Positions 1 to 9,081 are shown, numbered from the stretch's first letter. The stretch is 22,836 nt of DNA from Flavobacteriales bacterium (GCA_016702645.1 JADJDP010000042.1:1-22836), one strand, 5' to 3'. Numbers and translations are program-made. Notes: a model not told the origin generated them from the letters alone.

Positions 1-510
1 CTTGTCCTCGCTGTGCGCCATGCCGCCGAGGTTCAATCCGAACGGCAGGAAACCAGTGGATCCGCGTTCGATCGCATCGGTCAATGCCCCTTCGTACTCC
101 GGCGGCAATTCAGCACCGAAGAGGACGATACCCGGCATCTGGTAAGCCTCATTGAACTTGCCGATGCGGTCGCGCAACTGCTGCCGCCACTCCATCACGC
201 GCGCAGCCGTATGGCTGGCCGGATCGATCACGAGCCGGTAGTGACACGTGTACACCAGTGTCTCGAAGAGGGCGAGTGCATCGGTGTTCGATCTGCGGGG
301 CATCCAACAAAGGAAATCCGGAGCTGAAGCATCTCCAACCACCGCTTGGGCCATTCGTCAACGATCGAACGATCAAGGACCAAGGATCGAGAAGGATCCG
401 TCCAAAGTTGCTTTCCGTTACCGCCAACGAAGGAGAGCCGGTAGCTGCCGGGACGAGTTCCTTCCTTCCGGCTGGTGCGCGCCCACCCACCAACGCAACG
501 GCGGGATCAT
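1..510 (-). CDS. Unknown protein, 3' end outside window, frameshifted
   Basis: I do not recognise this gene. The coding signal runs on the minus strand off the left edge, in two frames joined by an indel near 290-300. The upstream part contains SYRLSFVGGNGKQLW and DEWPKRWLEMLQLRISFVG; the downstream part contains YRLVIDPASHTAARVMEW and ends at the edge with STGFLPFGLNLGGMAHSEDK. The proposed ATG at 510-508 overlaps by one base the TGA that seems to end the upstream gene (TGATG), which would couple the two in one operon. The first 20 codons are less certain because another indel lies near 470-485. No signal peptide or membrane segment is visible in the part seen. It could instead be the C-terminal half of the neighbouring gene if that TGA is a sequence error. 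Confidence 0.45.
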
Positions 511-1414
511 CACCACCGCTGGTTCCATTCGGCGCATGGCATGCCGCAGTCCATCTGGATCAGCTCGAAGGGAATGCGCTCCCCAGCGCGTATCCGACAG
601 CATCTCCACCCCGAAGAGCGGCATGCCACTGGCGCATCCGCCGTCCAGCATCACACGGCCCGTGATCCTCACCCACACCGTATCCGCGCTCATGCGATCC
701 ACTTCCACCATTTCCAGTCCCGGCTGCCTGGCCATTTCAGTTTCCCATTGCTCCTGTGTCATGGCAGGTAGTGGGACTTGAGACGCAGCAGGTGGCGCTG
801 GCGGAGGTTGGTTGCGGTAGTACTCTTCCAGTTCCGCGAGATGCTTGTAACTCGCATCGGCAGCGCCCTTCAGCCGTTTCGCCAAGCGAACTTCGAGGTC
901 ATCGAAGACGGAATCGTTCATCAACTCGACGAAGGTGAATCGCCCCGGTCGGAAACGATCACTTCAGGCGAGGCGCGATATCGCCGGAGCGCTGCATCAC
1001 ATGCTGCACCAGCGCCCAACGTTCCGCCGGTGCGTCGGGCAGGTCTATGCGCATGCTCTCTGTGCCGCGCATCACCTGTATGTAATGCTCCGTACACGAG
1101 CAATCGATGAAGCGGAATTGCAAGCGCCCTTTGCCAGGACCTGCGATCGGCGTTCCCGTGAGCATCCACCATTTGTGCTCTCCACGCCGGTCCGGCTCAT
1201 ATGGGCTTTGCGAGGTGAAATGTTCTTCCACCGACCAGGATACCAGACCTCGCCATTCCATATCGTGGCGTGTGAGGACGTCCCCTGCATGAACGCCTGG
1301 CATGGGTGTCCCCTTCGCATCGGACACCAGTGTGAAACCGATATCGGGACTGCCCGGCTGGGCGATCGCGGATCGAAAGAGGAAGAGAAAGATCAGGTAG
1401 AAGAGGATGCGCAT
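510..1414 (-). CDS. Secreted protein of unknown function, frameshifted
   Basis: The reading starts MRILFYLIFLFLFRSAIAQ at 1414, a clear signal peptide ending A-I-A-Q; an in-frame ATG five codons upstream (1429) is also possible. The mature part contains HKWWMLTGTPIAGPGKGRLQF and then IDCSC. It hits a stop at 959, but coding continues at once in another frame (SDRFRPGRFTFVELMNDS), so an indel lies near 950-960. The middle carries a basic stretch (EVRLAKRLKG) and a Pro/Ala-rich linker. A second shift near 590 leads into AGERIPFELIQMDCGMPCAE and a TGATGA stop at 512-507. Length would be about 300 residues. I recognise no family. A periplasmic or surface role is inferred only from the signal peptide. 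Confidence 0.5.
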
Positions 1415-1465
1415 CGGCGAACGGTACACCGAAAGTGAGGAGAAGTTCGACCTGTGGACGCACTA

Positions 1466-1497
1466 CTTGTTCGCTGATGAAAAGCTGCTTTCATTTG
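1466..1497 (+). promoter_or_regulatory. Possible Bacteroidota-type promoter for the metalloprotease gene
   Basis: TTG at 1467-1469 is followed after 20 bases by TTCATTTG (1490-1497). This is one mismatch from the Bacteroidota -7 consensus TAnnTTTG at the expected spacing from a -33 TTG. The ATG of the downstream gene lies 34 bases further on. Match by eye only. Confidence 0.35.
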
Positions 1498-1530
1498 ATA
1501 GGTTCCATGCCTATCACCAAGACCCGACCG

Positions 1531-2571
1531 ATGAACACGAACAACTCCGGCCTAGTGAAGCTCCTGAGGAATGCGGCATCAACCCTAGTGGTTCCGTTCA
1601 CCATCGCCGGAACGTGCTTGGCACAACCCTACTCCGGGCACCATCTTCATCGACCCCGACATCATTACGGACAGCGATCCCACCACGCTCACCTCGGTAG
1701 CCTACACCGGCCAGGGCATTGTAACAGTGTATGATCGCCGCCCACCGGGCTGGGTCACCATCAACGCCTACCTCTTCGATGGTGTGGAACGACGGCCTTA
1801 CGAGCGTGGCCATGGTGAACCCTGAGTTCGGCAGCGAGGCGGCCGCCGCTTTGGAAGCGGAGACCTATGCGCATGCCATCGGCAAATTGCCTACTTGCTT
1901 GCGCGAGGATGTGAACGAGATCTGGATCCATGCCGGGGTACCCCTTCGGCGGCGGCAACAACTCCATCCTTATCCACACCGGACAGAGCGCGCTCTACAT
2001 CGCCGACGGTATTCTGGAAGAAACGTTGGTACACGAGGCTTCCCATACTTCCCTCGATGCCGCACACGCCGCCGCACCGGGCTGGCTCGCCGCCCAAACC
2101 GCCGACCCCGACTTCATCTCCACCTACGCCGAGGCCAACCCCACCACCGAGGATGTGGCCGAGAGCTATCTCACCTGGATCGCGGTGCGGCATCGCGCTT
2201 CACGCATCTCACTACAGAACTACGACCTCATCACCCAAGCGATCCCCAACCGCCTTGCGTACTTCGATGATATGCCTTGCGACCTCTACCCCATCACCTC
2301 CGACGTAGGCATCGCCACCGCAGAGGCAGCGCCCCTATCGCTCAGCATCTACCCTACACCAGCCAACGATTGGATCACCGTGCGCACGGACCAAACGCTT
2401 TCGGCCAACGCGCGCTTCGAACTCTTCGCTGCTGATGGGCGCATGGTGCGCAGTACGAACCTCAACGGCCAATTGCGGGTGGACGTGTCCGACGCGACGT
2501 CAGGGATCTATCTATGGCGATGCCACGTTGCGGGAAGAACACTAGGGGTTGGAACCATCGCGATCGAATAG
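1531..2571 (+). CDS. Secreted HExxH metallopeptidase-like protein with T9SS sorting tail, frameshifted
   Basis: The start at 1531 gives a signal peptide (hydrophobic core TLVVPFTIAGTCLAQ, cleavage near residue 33). Coding then shifts frame near 1640 (IFIDPDIITDSDPTTLTSVA), near 1785 (VWNDGLTSVAMVNPEFGSEA) and near 1935 (YPFGGGNNSILIHTGQ). The core has EETLVHEASHTSLDAAHA, whose H-E-A-S-H fits the HExxH zinc site. DVAESYLTWIAVRH about 40 residues later supplies a candidate glutamate ligand. The end has SLSIYPTPANDWITVRT and a beta-rich GIYLWRC segment, a type A T9SS sorting domain that is removed on export. Total length is about 345 residues. A zinc peptidase on the cell surface or released is inferred; I know of no characterised relative. 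The gene before it is on the other strand. Confidence 0.7.
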
Positions 2572-2648
2572 GGCACAAGAAGCAGCGGCGGCCAGTTGAT
2601 CTCAGACTCCTGTGTGTCGCGCCGTACGGACCTTGCAACCGATGGACC

Positions 2649-3451
2649 ATGAGAACAGCCGTACTCCCCCTCATCACCCTCGCACTTTTCAGCAACCCGG
2701 CCAGCGCACAGCTCAACGCTGGTGAAGTACCTGTGGCATGACCGCCTTGGACCTGAACATCGACCTCGCGCTGAGCACCAACTTCACAGCCGATTCCGCC
2801 GCATTGGAATTGGACTGCGACGACTCCTTCGATGGATGGGCCTTGCTGTTGAGCGGATATCCCGCTGTGGATGCGCCGAACTACGCGATGCTGCGTTTCG
2901 TGGACAGCGATATCGAGGTGTGCCAGGACATGGCTCTTCAATACATGAAACGACCGCAGTACTACGACCTCGGTCAAATGCTGGATTGCTCCGGCGATTT
3001 CGGATGGCAGAACACCGCGCAGGTGTACCTCGGCAACCTCGGTGGATTTTCCGCCATCGGGCCAGCCGTCATCGACAGCCTCTACATCGCCTACCGACGC
3101 GGTGAGACGATGGGTTGGATCGAACTCTCCGTCGACATCAACGACGACGCGGAGATCGACATGCAGGTCCATCGTGTGCTCTCGCTCTGTGGCAACACGA
3201 CATCCGTTGCGCCGAACGAACTCCCCGCGACGGTTTCCCTTTTCCCGAACCCCAGCAACGGAGAAACGATCAACGTGAAGAGTGCGGATGCGTGGCGCAG
3301 CATCGACGTTTTGGACGCTACCGGAAGGACGATCGCCCAGTACAACGGCACGGTCCGAACGTTCGCGGCGCCGGAGGTCGCTGGTGCCCACCTCGTGCGT
3401 TTCCTGCATGCGGATGGACGGCGTACCACGGAGCGGTTGGTGCGCTGTTGA
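2649..3451 (+). CDS. Small four-Cys T9SS-exported protein, copy 1
   Basis: The signal peptide is MRTAVLPLITLALFSNPASA, with cleavage before QLNAGEVP. A one-base loss near 2737 breaks the frame; it resumes at MTALDLNIDLALSTNF. The mature domain has conserved cysteines in ELDCDD, IEVCQD, LDCSGDF and VLSLCG. It ends with VSLFPNPSNGE and GAHLVRFLHADGRR, a type A T9SS sorting tail. Full length is about 267 residues. The same architecture and many of the same residues recur at 7819-8623 on the same strand, so these are paralogues. The function is unknown. It lies 77 bp downstream of the metalloprotease gene in the same direction and may share its transcript. Confidence 0.75.
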
Positions 3452-3481
3452 GCAATGCGGCTTCCCGGATAGGAGGCCATT

Positions 3482-3498
3482 GGTCGAAACCGTCGACC
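3482..3498. promoter_or_regulatory. Palindrome GGTCGA-N5-TCGACC upstream of membrane protein copy 1
   Basis: The sequence reads GGTCGAAACCGTCGACC. A matching palindrome occurs at 13395-13411, upstream of the other copy of the same membrane gene, at a similar distance from the start (85 versus 92 bases). An operator or a hairpin in the leader are both possible. At this copy it could also be a terminator of the preceding gene. Confidence 0.4.
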
Positions 3499-3582
3499 GC
3501 TGATCACGAGAGCAGTGGGTAATCCCTGTCCGGTTGCAATTTCGGATCCCGAACGATAGCCACATCTTCAAACCCACATTCC

Positions 3583-3894
3583 TTGAACGCCACCGACCGC
3601 CTCGCACGCACGTTCTTGTGGACTGCCCGCATCACCGGCACCTTGCTCCTCGCATTCCTGCTCTTCATGCTCATCGGCCATCTCACGGGCAACGCGAACG
3701 GACCCAACGGAATGACCTTCAGCTCCACCAGCGATATCGTGGGCTTCGTGCTCTTCCCGGTGGGCAGCATCATCGGATTGGCATTGGCCTACAAGTGGAA
3801 GCTTCTTGATGGGACGATCGCAGTGGTCAGCATGGCCGCATTGTTCGCCCTGCGTCCTGATCTCTTCGGCTTCTACTTCATAGTGCTCTCCCGA
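3583..3894 (+). pseudogene. Small multi-spanning membrane protein, copy 1, C-terminus lost
   Basis: The start is a TTG at 3583, aligned with the ATG of the copy at 13503. The product has hydrophobic segments ITGTLLLAFLLFMLIGHLTG, IVGFVLFPVGSIIGLALAY and AVVSMAALFALRPDLFGFYF, so three membrane spans. The loop NANGPNGMTF is nearly identical in the other copy. That copy continues with a further hydrophobic segment and ends in RSRKPANI. Here the similarity stops at FYFIVL and the frame runs straight into a hairpin at 3896-3923, then stays open antisense through the Delta-60 gene to 4530. The end given is the last codon before the hairpin. It may be a truncated duplicate, or a frameshift may hide the stop. 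The function of the family is not known to me. Confidence 0.6.
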
Positions 3895-5519
3895 GCGAAG
3901 CCCCGACCAAGGCCGGGGCTTCGCAAAAGGATCGAGTTCGCATCGAGTGACCACCGCGCGATCACCACCGCGACCGGTGTCAAAAGGTTGTTCCCCAACG
4001 GACGAAGCACATACGTACCTGGCACCACGGAGGCCGGAATATCCAAGTACGCGCTGCTCGTGAGCGGTAGATCGGCCACCACGCGGCCTGCGACATCCAC
4101 CAGCGCGAACGTGCGCACCGCACCTGCCCCTGCTGGCAACTCAATGCGCAAGGTGTTTCCCGCAACTACCGGATTCGGGGCTAGGTTGGCAGTGACGTAT
4201 GTGCTCTCGTTGAGACCGTTGCTGCCGTCGGTGAGGAATCGCGCCACCACGAAATCGTTCTCATTGCCGTTGTTCGACTTTCCAGCGACCACGAGTTTCC
4301 CGTCGGCCTGCAGGGCGATGCCGTTGATCTCATCCACGAAACCCAGGACCTCGGCCGTGGCCACTCCATCGGTGTTGAACGCGAGGTCGCTGGTGCCGTC
4401 CGCATTGAAGCGCCATACCGTGAGGTCGCGGTTCTCGAAAAAGGTTCCGCCCGTGGTGCCACCGACCAGGATCTTGCCGTTCGCATCCAACACGCAGTCG
4501 TACGCCACGTTCTCGTCGGTGCCTGTGTAAACCGTGAAGCCGTCCGTGCCGAAGGATGCATCGAGCACACCCGTGGAAGAAAAGCGGCCAACGAACATGT
4601 CGAAGGTGATGTTCTCATCCTTCGTCGTTCCCGCTACGATGATGTCGCCAGCTGCAGTGAGTGCCAATCCATAAGCCTCCGCTTGAATGTTGCCTACCGC
4701 CTCAACCGTGTATCCGCTTGTGCCGAAGCTGGGATCGAGAACGCCGTTCGTATCGAATTGCGCCACGAGCACGCCCCAATCGTTGAACACTTCGGAGTAG
4801 TGGCCGATGGCCACGATCTTGCCATCGGGCCGCACCTTGATGGCGCTGAATTCGTTCTCGGCTTCCACCACCGGCACGATCGCCAGACCGTTCGTTCCGA
4901 AGTCCGAGTCCAGGAACCCGTTCTCGGTGAAGCGATAGATGGCTGGCGTGTAGCGCTGGAGCTCGTCCACCACCACACCGGCCAACAGGATCTTGCCATC
5001 AGGCTGTATGGCCATCTCATAAGCGAGATCCTCGTTGCCGTTGATGTAATCCACCAGTTGGAAACCGCCCAATGCAAAGGAGATGTCCGTGCTGCCGTCC
5101 TCGTTCAGGCGCAACAGCAGCCACTGCAGTGAACCTACCTGATCGCTCACACCACCAGCCACGAGGATCTTGCCATCGGCCAGCACTTCCACGGCATAGC
5201 CGAATTGCGCATCGCCGATCACGAAGTCAACGATGCCATTCGTGCCGAAGGTGTTATCCGGCGTGCCGTCCGAGTTATAGCGGGCAATGCGCAGGTCGCT
5301 GGTGATGAAGCCCGGGTTGAGCTTGGTGCCAACCGCCACGATCTTGCCGTCGGCTTGCACCGTCACATCCTGGTACACGTCCTGAAATCCGCCTTGCACG
5401 ACGTTATAGCCTGTGGTGTTGAAGGTGGGGTCGAGCTCGCCGGACTGCGCTTGGAGCAGGTGGGGTGCGCTCAACAGGATGCCGAGCGCTGCCAGTAGGA
5501 AGGGTCGTGTAGTTCTCAT
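3873..5519 (-). CDS. Delta-60 repeat beta-propeller secreted protein
   Basis: The start at 5519 gives the signal peptide MRTTRPFLLAALGILLSAP. The body is a string of about seven to eight repeats of 50-60 residues. Each contains a strand like ADGKIVAVGT, PDGKILLAGV or ANGKILVGGT and a second like GVLDPSFGTSG or GTPDNTFGTNG, which is the Delta-60 repeat signature. The C-terminus (NLAPNPVVAGNTLRI, VDVAGRVVADLP, GTYVLRPLG) is a T9SS type A sorting tail. This is the only long gene here with no evident frameshift in its body. The last 20 codons run through the hairpin at 3896-3923 to a stop at 3873, so the natural end may be nearer 3930 with an indel hiding it. The start overlaps the stop of the upstream gene (ATGA). 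Its role is probably surface-associated; no enzymatic motif is seen. Confidence 0.85.
   Translation of the reverse strand: MRTTRPFLLAALGILLSAPHLLQAQSGELDPTFNTTGYNVVQGGFQDVYQDVTVQADGKIVAVGTKLNPGFITSDLRIARYNSDGTPDNTFGTNGIVDFVIGDAQFGYAVEVLADGKILVAGGVSDQVGSLQWLLLRLNEDGSTDISFALGGFQLVDYINGNEDLAYEMAIQPDGKILLAGVVVDELQRYTPAIYRFTENGFLDSDFGTNGLAIVPVVEAENEFSAIKVRPDGKIVAIGHYSEVFNDWGVLVAQFDTNGVLDPSFGTSGYTVEAVGNIQAEAYGLALTAAGDIIVAGTTKDENITFDMFVGRFSSTGVLDASFGTDGFTVYTGTDENVAYDCVLDANGKILVGGTTGGTFFENRDLTVWRFNADGTSDLAFNTDGVATAEVLGFVDEINGIALQADGKLVVAGKSNNGNENDFVVARFLTDGSNGLNESTYVTANLAPNPVVAGNTLRIELPAGAGAVRTFALVDVAGRVVADLPLTSSAYLDIPASVVPGTYVLRPLGNNLLTPVAVVIARWSLDANSILLRSPGLGRGFARESTMK
3896..3923. terminator. Hairpin between convergent genes
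   Basis: CGAAGCCCCG at 3896-3905 and CGGGGCTTCG at 3914-3923 form a perfect 10-bp stem with an 8-base loop. It lies where the membrane protein gene and the Delta-60 gene meet, so it would serve both directions. No strong T-run follows on either strand. Confidence 0.65.
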
Positions 5520-5698
5520 GTGTTGGGGGTTTCGTTCGTGGGTTCGGTGTTCGTTCTCTTTTTCAGTTCGGCCAGGCTCTCCAACAGCTTGCGCCATGCT
5601 TCCTGCTGGTCTTTCATGCGTTGATGCATCTCTTCCAAACGGGCTACCTCGTCCGTTGCAGAAGGAGACTTTTCAGGGTCAGGTGTGCTGTGCGACAT
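5516..5698 (-). CDS. 60-residue coiled-coil protein coupled to the Delta-60 gene
   Basis: Starts MSHSTPDPEKSPSATDE at 5698. The rest is charged and helical (VARLEEMHQRMKDQQEAW, RKLLESLAELKKR), with heptad-like Leu/Met spacing that predicts one coiled coil. It ends NTEPTNETPNT. No signal peptide or membrane span is seen, so it should be cytoplasmic. Its TGA overlaps the ATG of the Delta-60 gene by four bases (ATGA), which indicates translational coupling. An in-frame reading extends upstream to 5857 but has no coding character. The function is unknown. Confidence 0.6.
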   Translation of the reverse strand: MSHSTPDPEKSPSATDEVARLEEMHQRMKDQQEAWRKLLESLAELKKRTNTEPTNETPNT

Positions 5699-5706
5699 GG
5701 TCGCCG

Positions 5707-5714
5707 CAAAAGTC
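5707..5714 (-). promoter_or_regulatory. Possible -7 element for the coiled-coil/Delta-60 operon
   Basis: On the minus strand GACTTTTG is one mismatch from TAnnTTTG. It lies only 8 bases before the ATG at 5698, so if real the message would have almost no leader. Match by eye. Confidence 0.25.
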
Positions 5715-5881
5715 AGCGGGCCTCCGCCGTTCGGTACCGCCAGGGCACCAACATCCACCGCACAAGCCGTGGTGGTACCCCTTACATCCGCATTACACGT
5801 CGATCTAATGCCTTGATGGTCATCCTGTTGCCACGAACGCCCGGCGCGTGCTACCAAGCCTCCGATGGGCGGTTCTTCAAC

Positions 5882-7604
5882 CTACATGGACTGCAGAAGA
5901 TCCACCAGGTTCGTTTCTTCCCCCTCGATACCCAGCTTCTTCCTCAAGCGCGAACGTGCCACCGTAATGCTGTTCACCGTCTGTTGGGTGATGGCGGAGA
6001 TGTCCTTGGTGGACATGTTGAGGCGGAGGAAGGCGCAGAGTTTCCGTTCGTTGGGTGAAAGTTCCGGAAAGCGTTCTTGCAATGAACTGTAGAACGAGGA
6101 GTGCACCCGGGTGAAGTGCGCCTCGAACTCCTTCCAGTTGTGTTCATCGTGGCTGGCCTGCAAGTCGCGCACCATCTCCCTGGATCACGTGTTGGTTCTC
6201 CTGGCGGAAGGTGGGCTTGGCCTTCAATAGGCGCTCGGCGATGTGTGCGATCAGCTCGTTGCGCTTCAACAGGAAGAGGGCGTTGGCCGTGAGCTCGCGA
6301 TCCTTCGATGCGAGGTTTTCCTGCAAGGTGGCTTGCTCCGCTTCCAGCTTCTCGCGCTCCAGCCGCAGTTTCTCCTGTTCCAATCGGCTGGTGCGCACCC
6401 GCTGCCGCAGGACCTTGAACACGAGGAAGGTCGTTAGCGCCAGGAAGAACAGCGCACCCGCCAAGGCGAAATTCCATAGGCGCCGCCGCGCGTTCTCCGC
6501 ATCCTTACGCGCCTTCCACGCGGAACAGCTCCCGCTCCTTGTCCCGCCGGAATTCCTCTTCCAGCCGGGCGATGGTGAGGCGGCTGTCCGCATTGTACAG
6601 GCTATCGTTCAGCGTCTTGAATTCACGGTGCGCCTCCAACGCAGCTTCGAAGTTGCGCAGCGTGTCGTATACAAGGGAGAGCGATTCCAAGGAGATCACC
6701 ATCGATTCGCGGCTACCGATCCGCTTGCCGATGGCCAAGGCCTGCTCGAAGTGGTCCCGGGCCTCACCGAACCGGCCGAAGTTCACCTGGTTCTTCCCCA
6801 AGTTGTTGAGCACCTGCGCCTGCCCGCGCGAATCGTTCAGTTCCCTGCGCATCGCCAGCGACTTCAAGAAGTACTCGTTGGCTTGAATATGTTTTACCCA
6901 GCTCCATCAAGCAGATGCCGATGTTGTTGTTCAGCCGATCCGGCGTTGCGCACATCGTTCAAAGCAAGGTTCATCTGCAAGGCCTGCTGGAAGTAGGGCA
7001 AGGCCGTGGCGAAGTCCGACTGCCGCACGTACACCGCCGCCATGTTGTTGAACAGCCGCACCCTGCGCAGGGCCATCGCCGCGCTGTCCGGCGTGGTTGC
7101 TCCGTCCAGGATCCGCAGTACTGCGTTGTAGTGGCCGATGCTCTTGTCCAGGTCGCGCAAGTTGAAGTGGAGCAGGCCGATGTTCATTTCGATGTCGGCC
7201 CGTGCCAGTGTGAGGGCTGGTGACACACCTTCTTTCGTGATCGCTTCATCCACTGCTCGTTGCGCACGCTGGTAGGCACCCAACGCCGCTGGCATATCGC
7301 GCACGTTCTGTTGCGCGTCGCCCAGCACGATGAGCAACCGCACCTTCTCCTCGCTGGTCTTCAGATCGCCGATGCACTTCTCCGCTTCCAGCGCATGCAC
7401 CAACGCGGAATCCGCGTTCAGTGGCAACAGTTGCTTCGCTATGTCCACGTGTTGAGCACAGGTGATGCCATCCGCTGAGGCTGCCTGCGCGAATGATCCC
7501 GTAGCACAGATCAGCGCAACCCCAAGCGCGACCATCGGCAGCAGGGCAACGCCTGCTGGATAGCGCAACGCCGCAAGTCGGGGGAGTATCCGCAATAGAA
7601 GCAC
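5882..7604 (-). CDS. TPR - membrane span - coiled coil - HTH regulator, frameshifted
   Basis: In order: a signal-like hydrophobic N-terminus (MVALGVALICATGSFAQA); about 280 residues of tetratricopeptide repeats (for example AAVYVRQSDFATALPYFQQA and NLGKNQVNFGRFGEARDHFE); one membrane span (FALAGALFFLALTTFLVFKV); a coiled coil (LEQEKLRLEREKLEAEQATL); and a LuxR-like helix-turn-helix (LSPNERKLCAFLRLNMSTKD, then TVNSITVARSRLRKKLGI). This layout is common in Bacteroidota and places TPRs in the periplasm and the DNA-binding domain in the cytoplasm. Frames break near 6930, 6890, 6510 and 6180. The start is uncertain: GTG 7604 gives a basic n-region, and ATG 7535 is the first ATG after the predicted promoter. 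The regulated genes are unknown. It is the only transcription regulator of this kind in the window. Confidence 0.8.
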
Positions 7605-7624
7605 GCCGGTCAATGTGTGTTCGC

Positions 7625-7632
7625 CAAAACTA
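7625..7632 (-). promoter_or_regulatory. -7 promoter element for the TPR regulator
   Basis: TAGTTTTG on the minus strand is an exact match to TAnnTTTG. A transcript starting just below 7620 would exclude the most upstream ATG of the open frame (7649) and favours a start at 7604 or 7535. No clear -33 TTG is seen. Confidence 0.4.
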
Positions 7633-7818
7633 AGCGCCGCGTGCTGCACGCACCTGTGTTGAACGGTACGCCGCTCGGCCCACCATCAATGGCACCACGA
7701 TACCAGTGCTGCTCACCGATGTTGCGCCAATTGCGCGATGTGTTCGAACGTATGGCCGCCAAGCAGCGTCGGATCGCGCAACTTCGTCATCTGTATTCAA
7801 CGGATCAACTCATTGCTC

Positions 7819-8623
7819 ATGAGATCAACCCTTCTCCCGCTCGCCGCTTTGCTCTTCTGCACTCAAGCGAACGCCCAGCTCAATGCCGGTGAAGTGCCAA
7901 ATGGTATGAGCACCTTGGACCTGAACATCGACATCGCCCTGAGCACATCCTTCACCGTGGACTCGGCCGGCCTCGAAGTGGATTGCGATGATCAGCCGGA
8001 CATCTATGCCGTGCTGGTACAAGGTGCACCTCCCATCGATGCGCCCAACATGGCCATGCTCCACTTCGTTGATGACGATATCGAAGTGTGCATGGAATTC
8101 GCCCCGAACCCGTTCCAACAACGACCGAAGTACTACGCCTTCGATGAGCTGCTCGATTGCTCGGGCGACTTTGATTGGCAGATCACCGACCAGCTCGTGC
8201 TAGGCGACTTCGGTGGCTTCACCGCCATAGGCCCCATCACCATCGACAGCATGTACATCGCTTACCGTCGTGGCGCGCAGGTGGGCTGGATGCTCCTTTC
8301 ATTCGATGTGCTCGGGAACCTGCCCGTGCGCTTGCAGATCCACACTGTGCTCACGCTCTGTCCCGGTGCGATGTCCTTTGGTGCGAACGAAATGTCCCCT
8401 GCACTGACCCTCTTCCCCAACCCGAGCAACGGGGAACCGATCCGCGTGGAAAGCACGGAAGCGCTGCGGAGCATCGAGGGGTATCGATGCCACCGGAAGG
8501 TCCATCGCGCATTATGCTGGCACGGTGCGAACGATCGCAGCACCGGAAATCGCAGGTGCTTACCTCGTACACGCCACACACGCTGATGGCCGACGGTCCA
8601 TCACGCAGTTGGCGCGGTATTGA
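7819..8623 (+). CDS. Small four-Cys T9SS-exported protein, copy 2
   Basis: Start 7819 gives the signal peptide MRSTLLPLAALLFCTQANA followed by QLNAGEVPNGM, matching copy 1 at 2649-3451. Cysteines recur in EVDCDD, IEVCME, LDCSGDF and VLTLCP. The tail has LTLFPNPSNGE, then an extra G near 8483 shifts the frame, which resumes as IDATGRSIAHYAGTVRTIAA and ends THADGRRSITQLARY at 8623. Length is about 267 residues, equal to copy 1. The conserved cysteines may form disulfides outside the cell (inference). No other gene lies downstream in the same direction. Confidence 0.75.
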
Positions 8624-8831
8624 GATGGAGAGCGATGTGAACCGCTCCGCGTGCTATCGACCCCAACAGCAGCCTGAGGCGGAGACCCGGTCGGTGTTCG
8701 GGTTGATCACGGCGGTGAAATAGGCGCGCCTTGCACAAGGGAAAGCACTTTGTTGAAAGCAGGGTTCCGAAGCGCATCCGATCATCGGCCAAATTTTCCA
8801 CCGCTTTGTGTACTTCCAGTCCATTCGCACC

Positions 8832-9045
8832 TTACTGGATATTGCTGAGGTCCGCGCCGTTGCGGGGCGACATCGATGCATCGGTGACGATCCATCCGCT
8901 GACATCGGCTTGCGTGAGCCCTGTTTCGGTCCTGAGTTCCAGGAACAGGCCATGACGATCACCCGGTCGGTCGCAGCGGATCCGTCCCAAAGGCTCTCAC
9001 GACGTTGTACAGTGTTCCATCGGGTCTTGCTGCGAGCGCATCGTT
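8832..9045 (-). pseudogene. Remnant of an unidentified coding sequence
   Basis: The 480 bases between 8623 and 9101 contain no intact gene, but the minus strand reads with coding character: NDALAARPDGTLYNVVRAFG, then after a shift near 8965 GLFLELRTETGLTQADVSGW and IVTDASMSPRNGADLSNIQ, ending at a TAA at 8834-8832. There is no start codon in reach; the segment begins just past the Kelch gene terminator. I do not recognise the family. It could be the tail of a gene whose 5' part was replaced. Confidence 0.4.
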
Positions 9046-9053
9046 AGGGAACG

Positions 9054-9081
9054 CGAAGGGCGCCCGATCAGGCGCCCTTCG
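9054..9081 (-). terminator. Terminator hairpin after the Kelch gene
   Basis: CGAAGGGCGCC at 9054-9064 and GGCGCCCTTCG at 9071-9081 form a perfect 11-bp stem with a 6-base loop, 19 bases past the stop of the Kelch gene. Only a weak T-rich stretch follows. Confidence 0.75.

Noticed and set aside
3583..4530. A 315-codon plus-strand frame
   Set aside because: Only the first 104 codons resemble the membrane protein family; the rest is antisense to the Delta-60 repeats and crosses a terminator hairpin.
4683..5132. A 149-codon plus-strand frame within the Delta-60 gene
   Set aside because: Shadow of a repetitive high-GC gene on the other strand, with no family motif or signal.
7633..7818. Small plus-strand gene upstream of T9SS copy 2
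   Set aside because: The frame has no coding character and overlaps the promoter region of the divergent TPR regulator gene.
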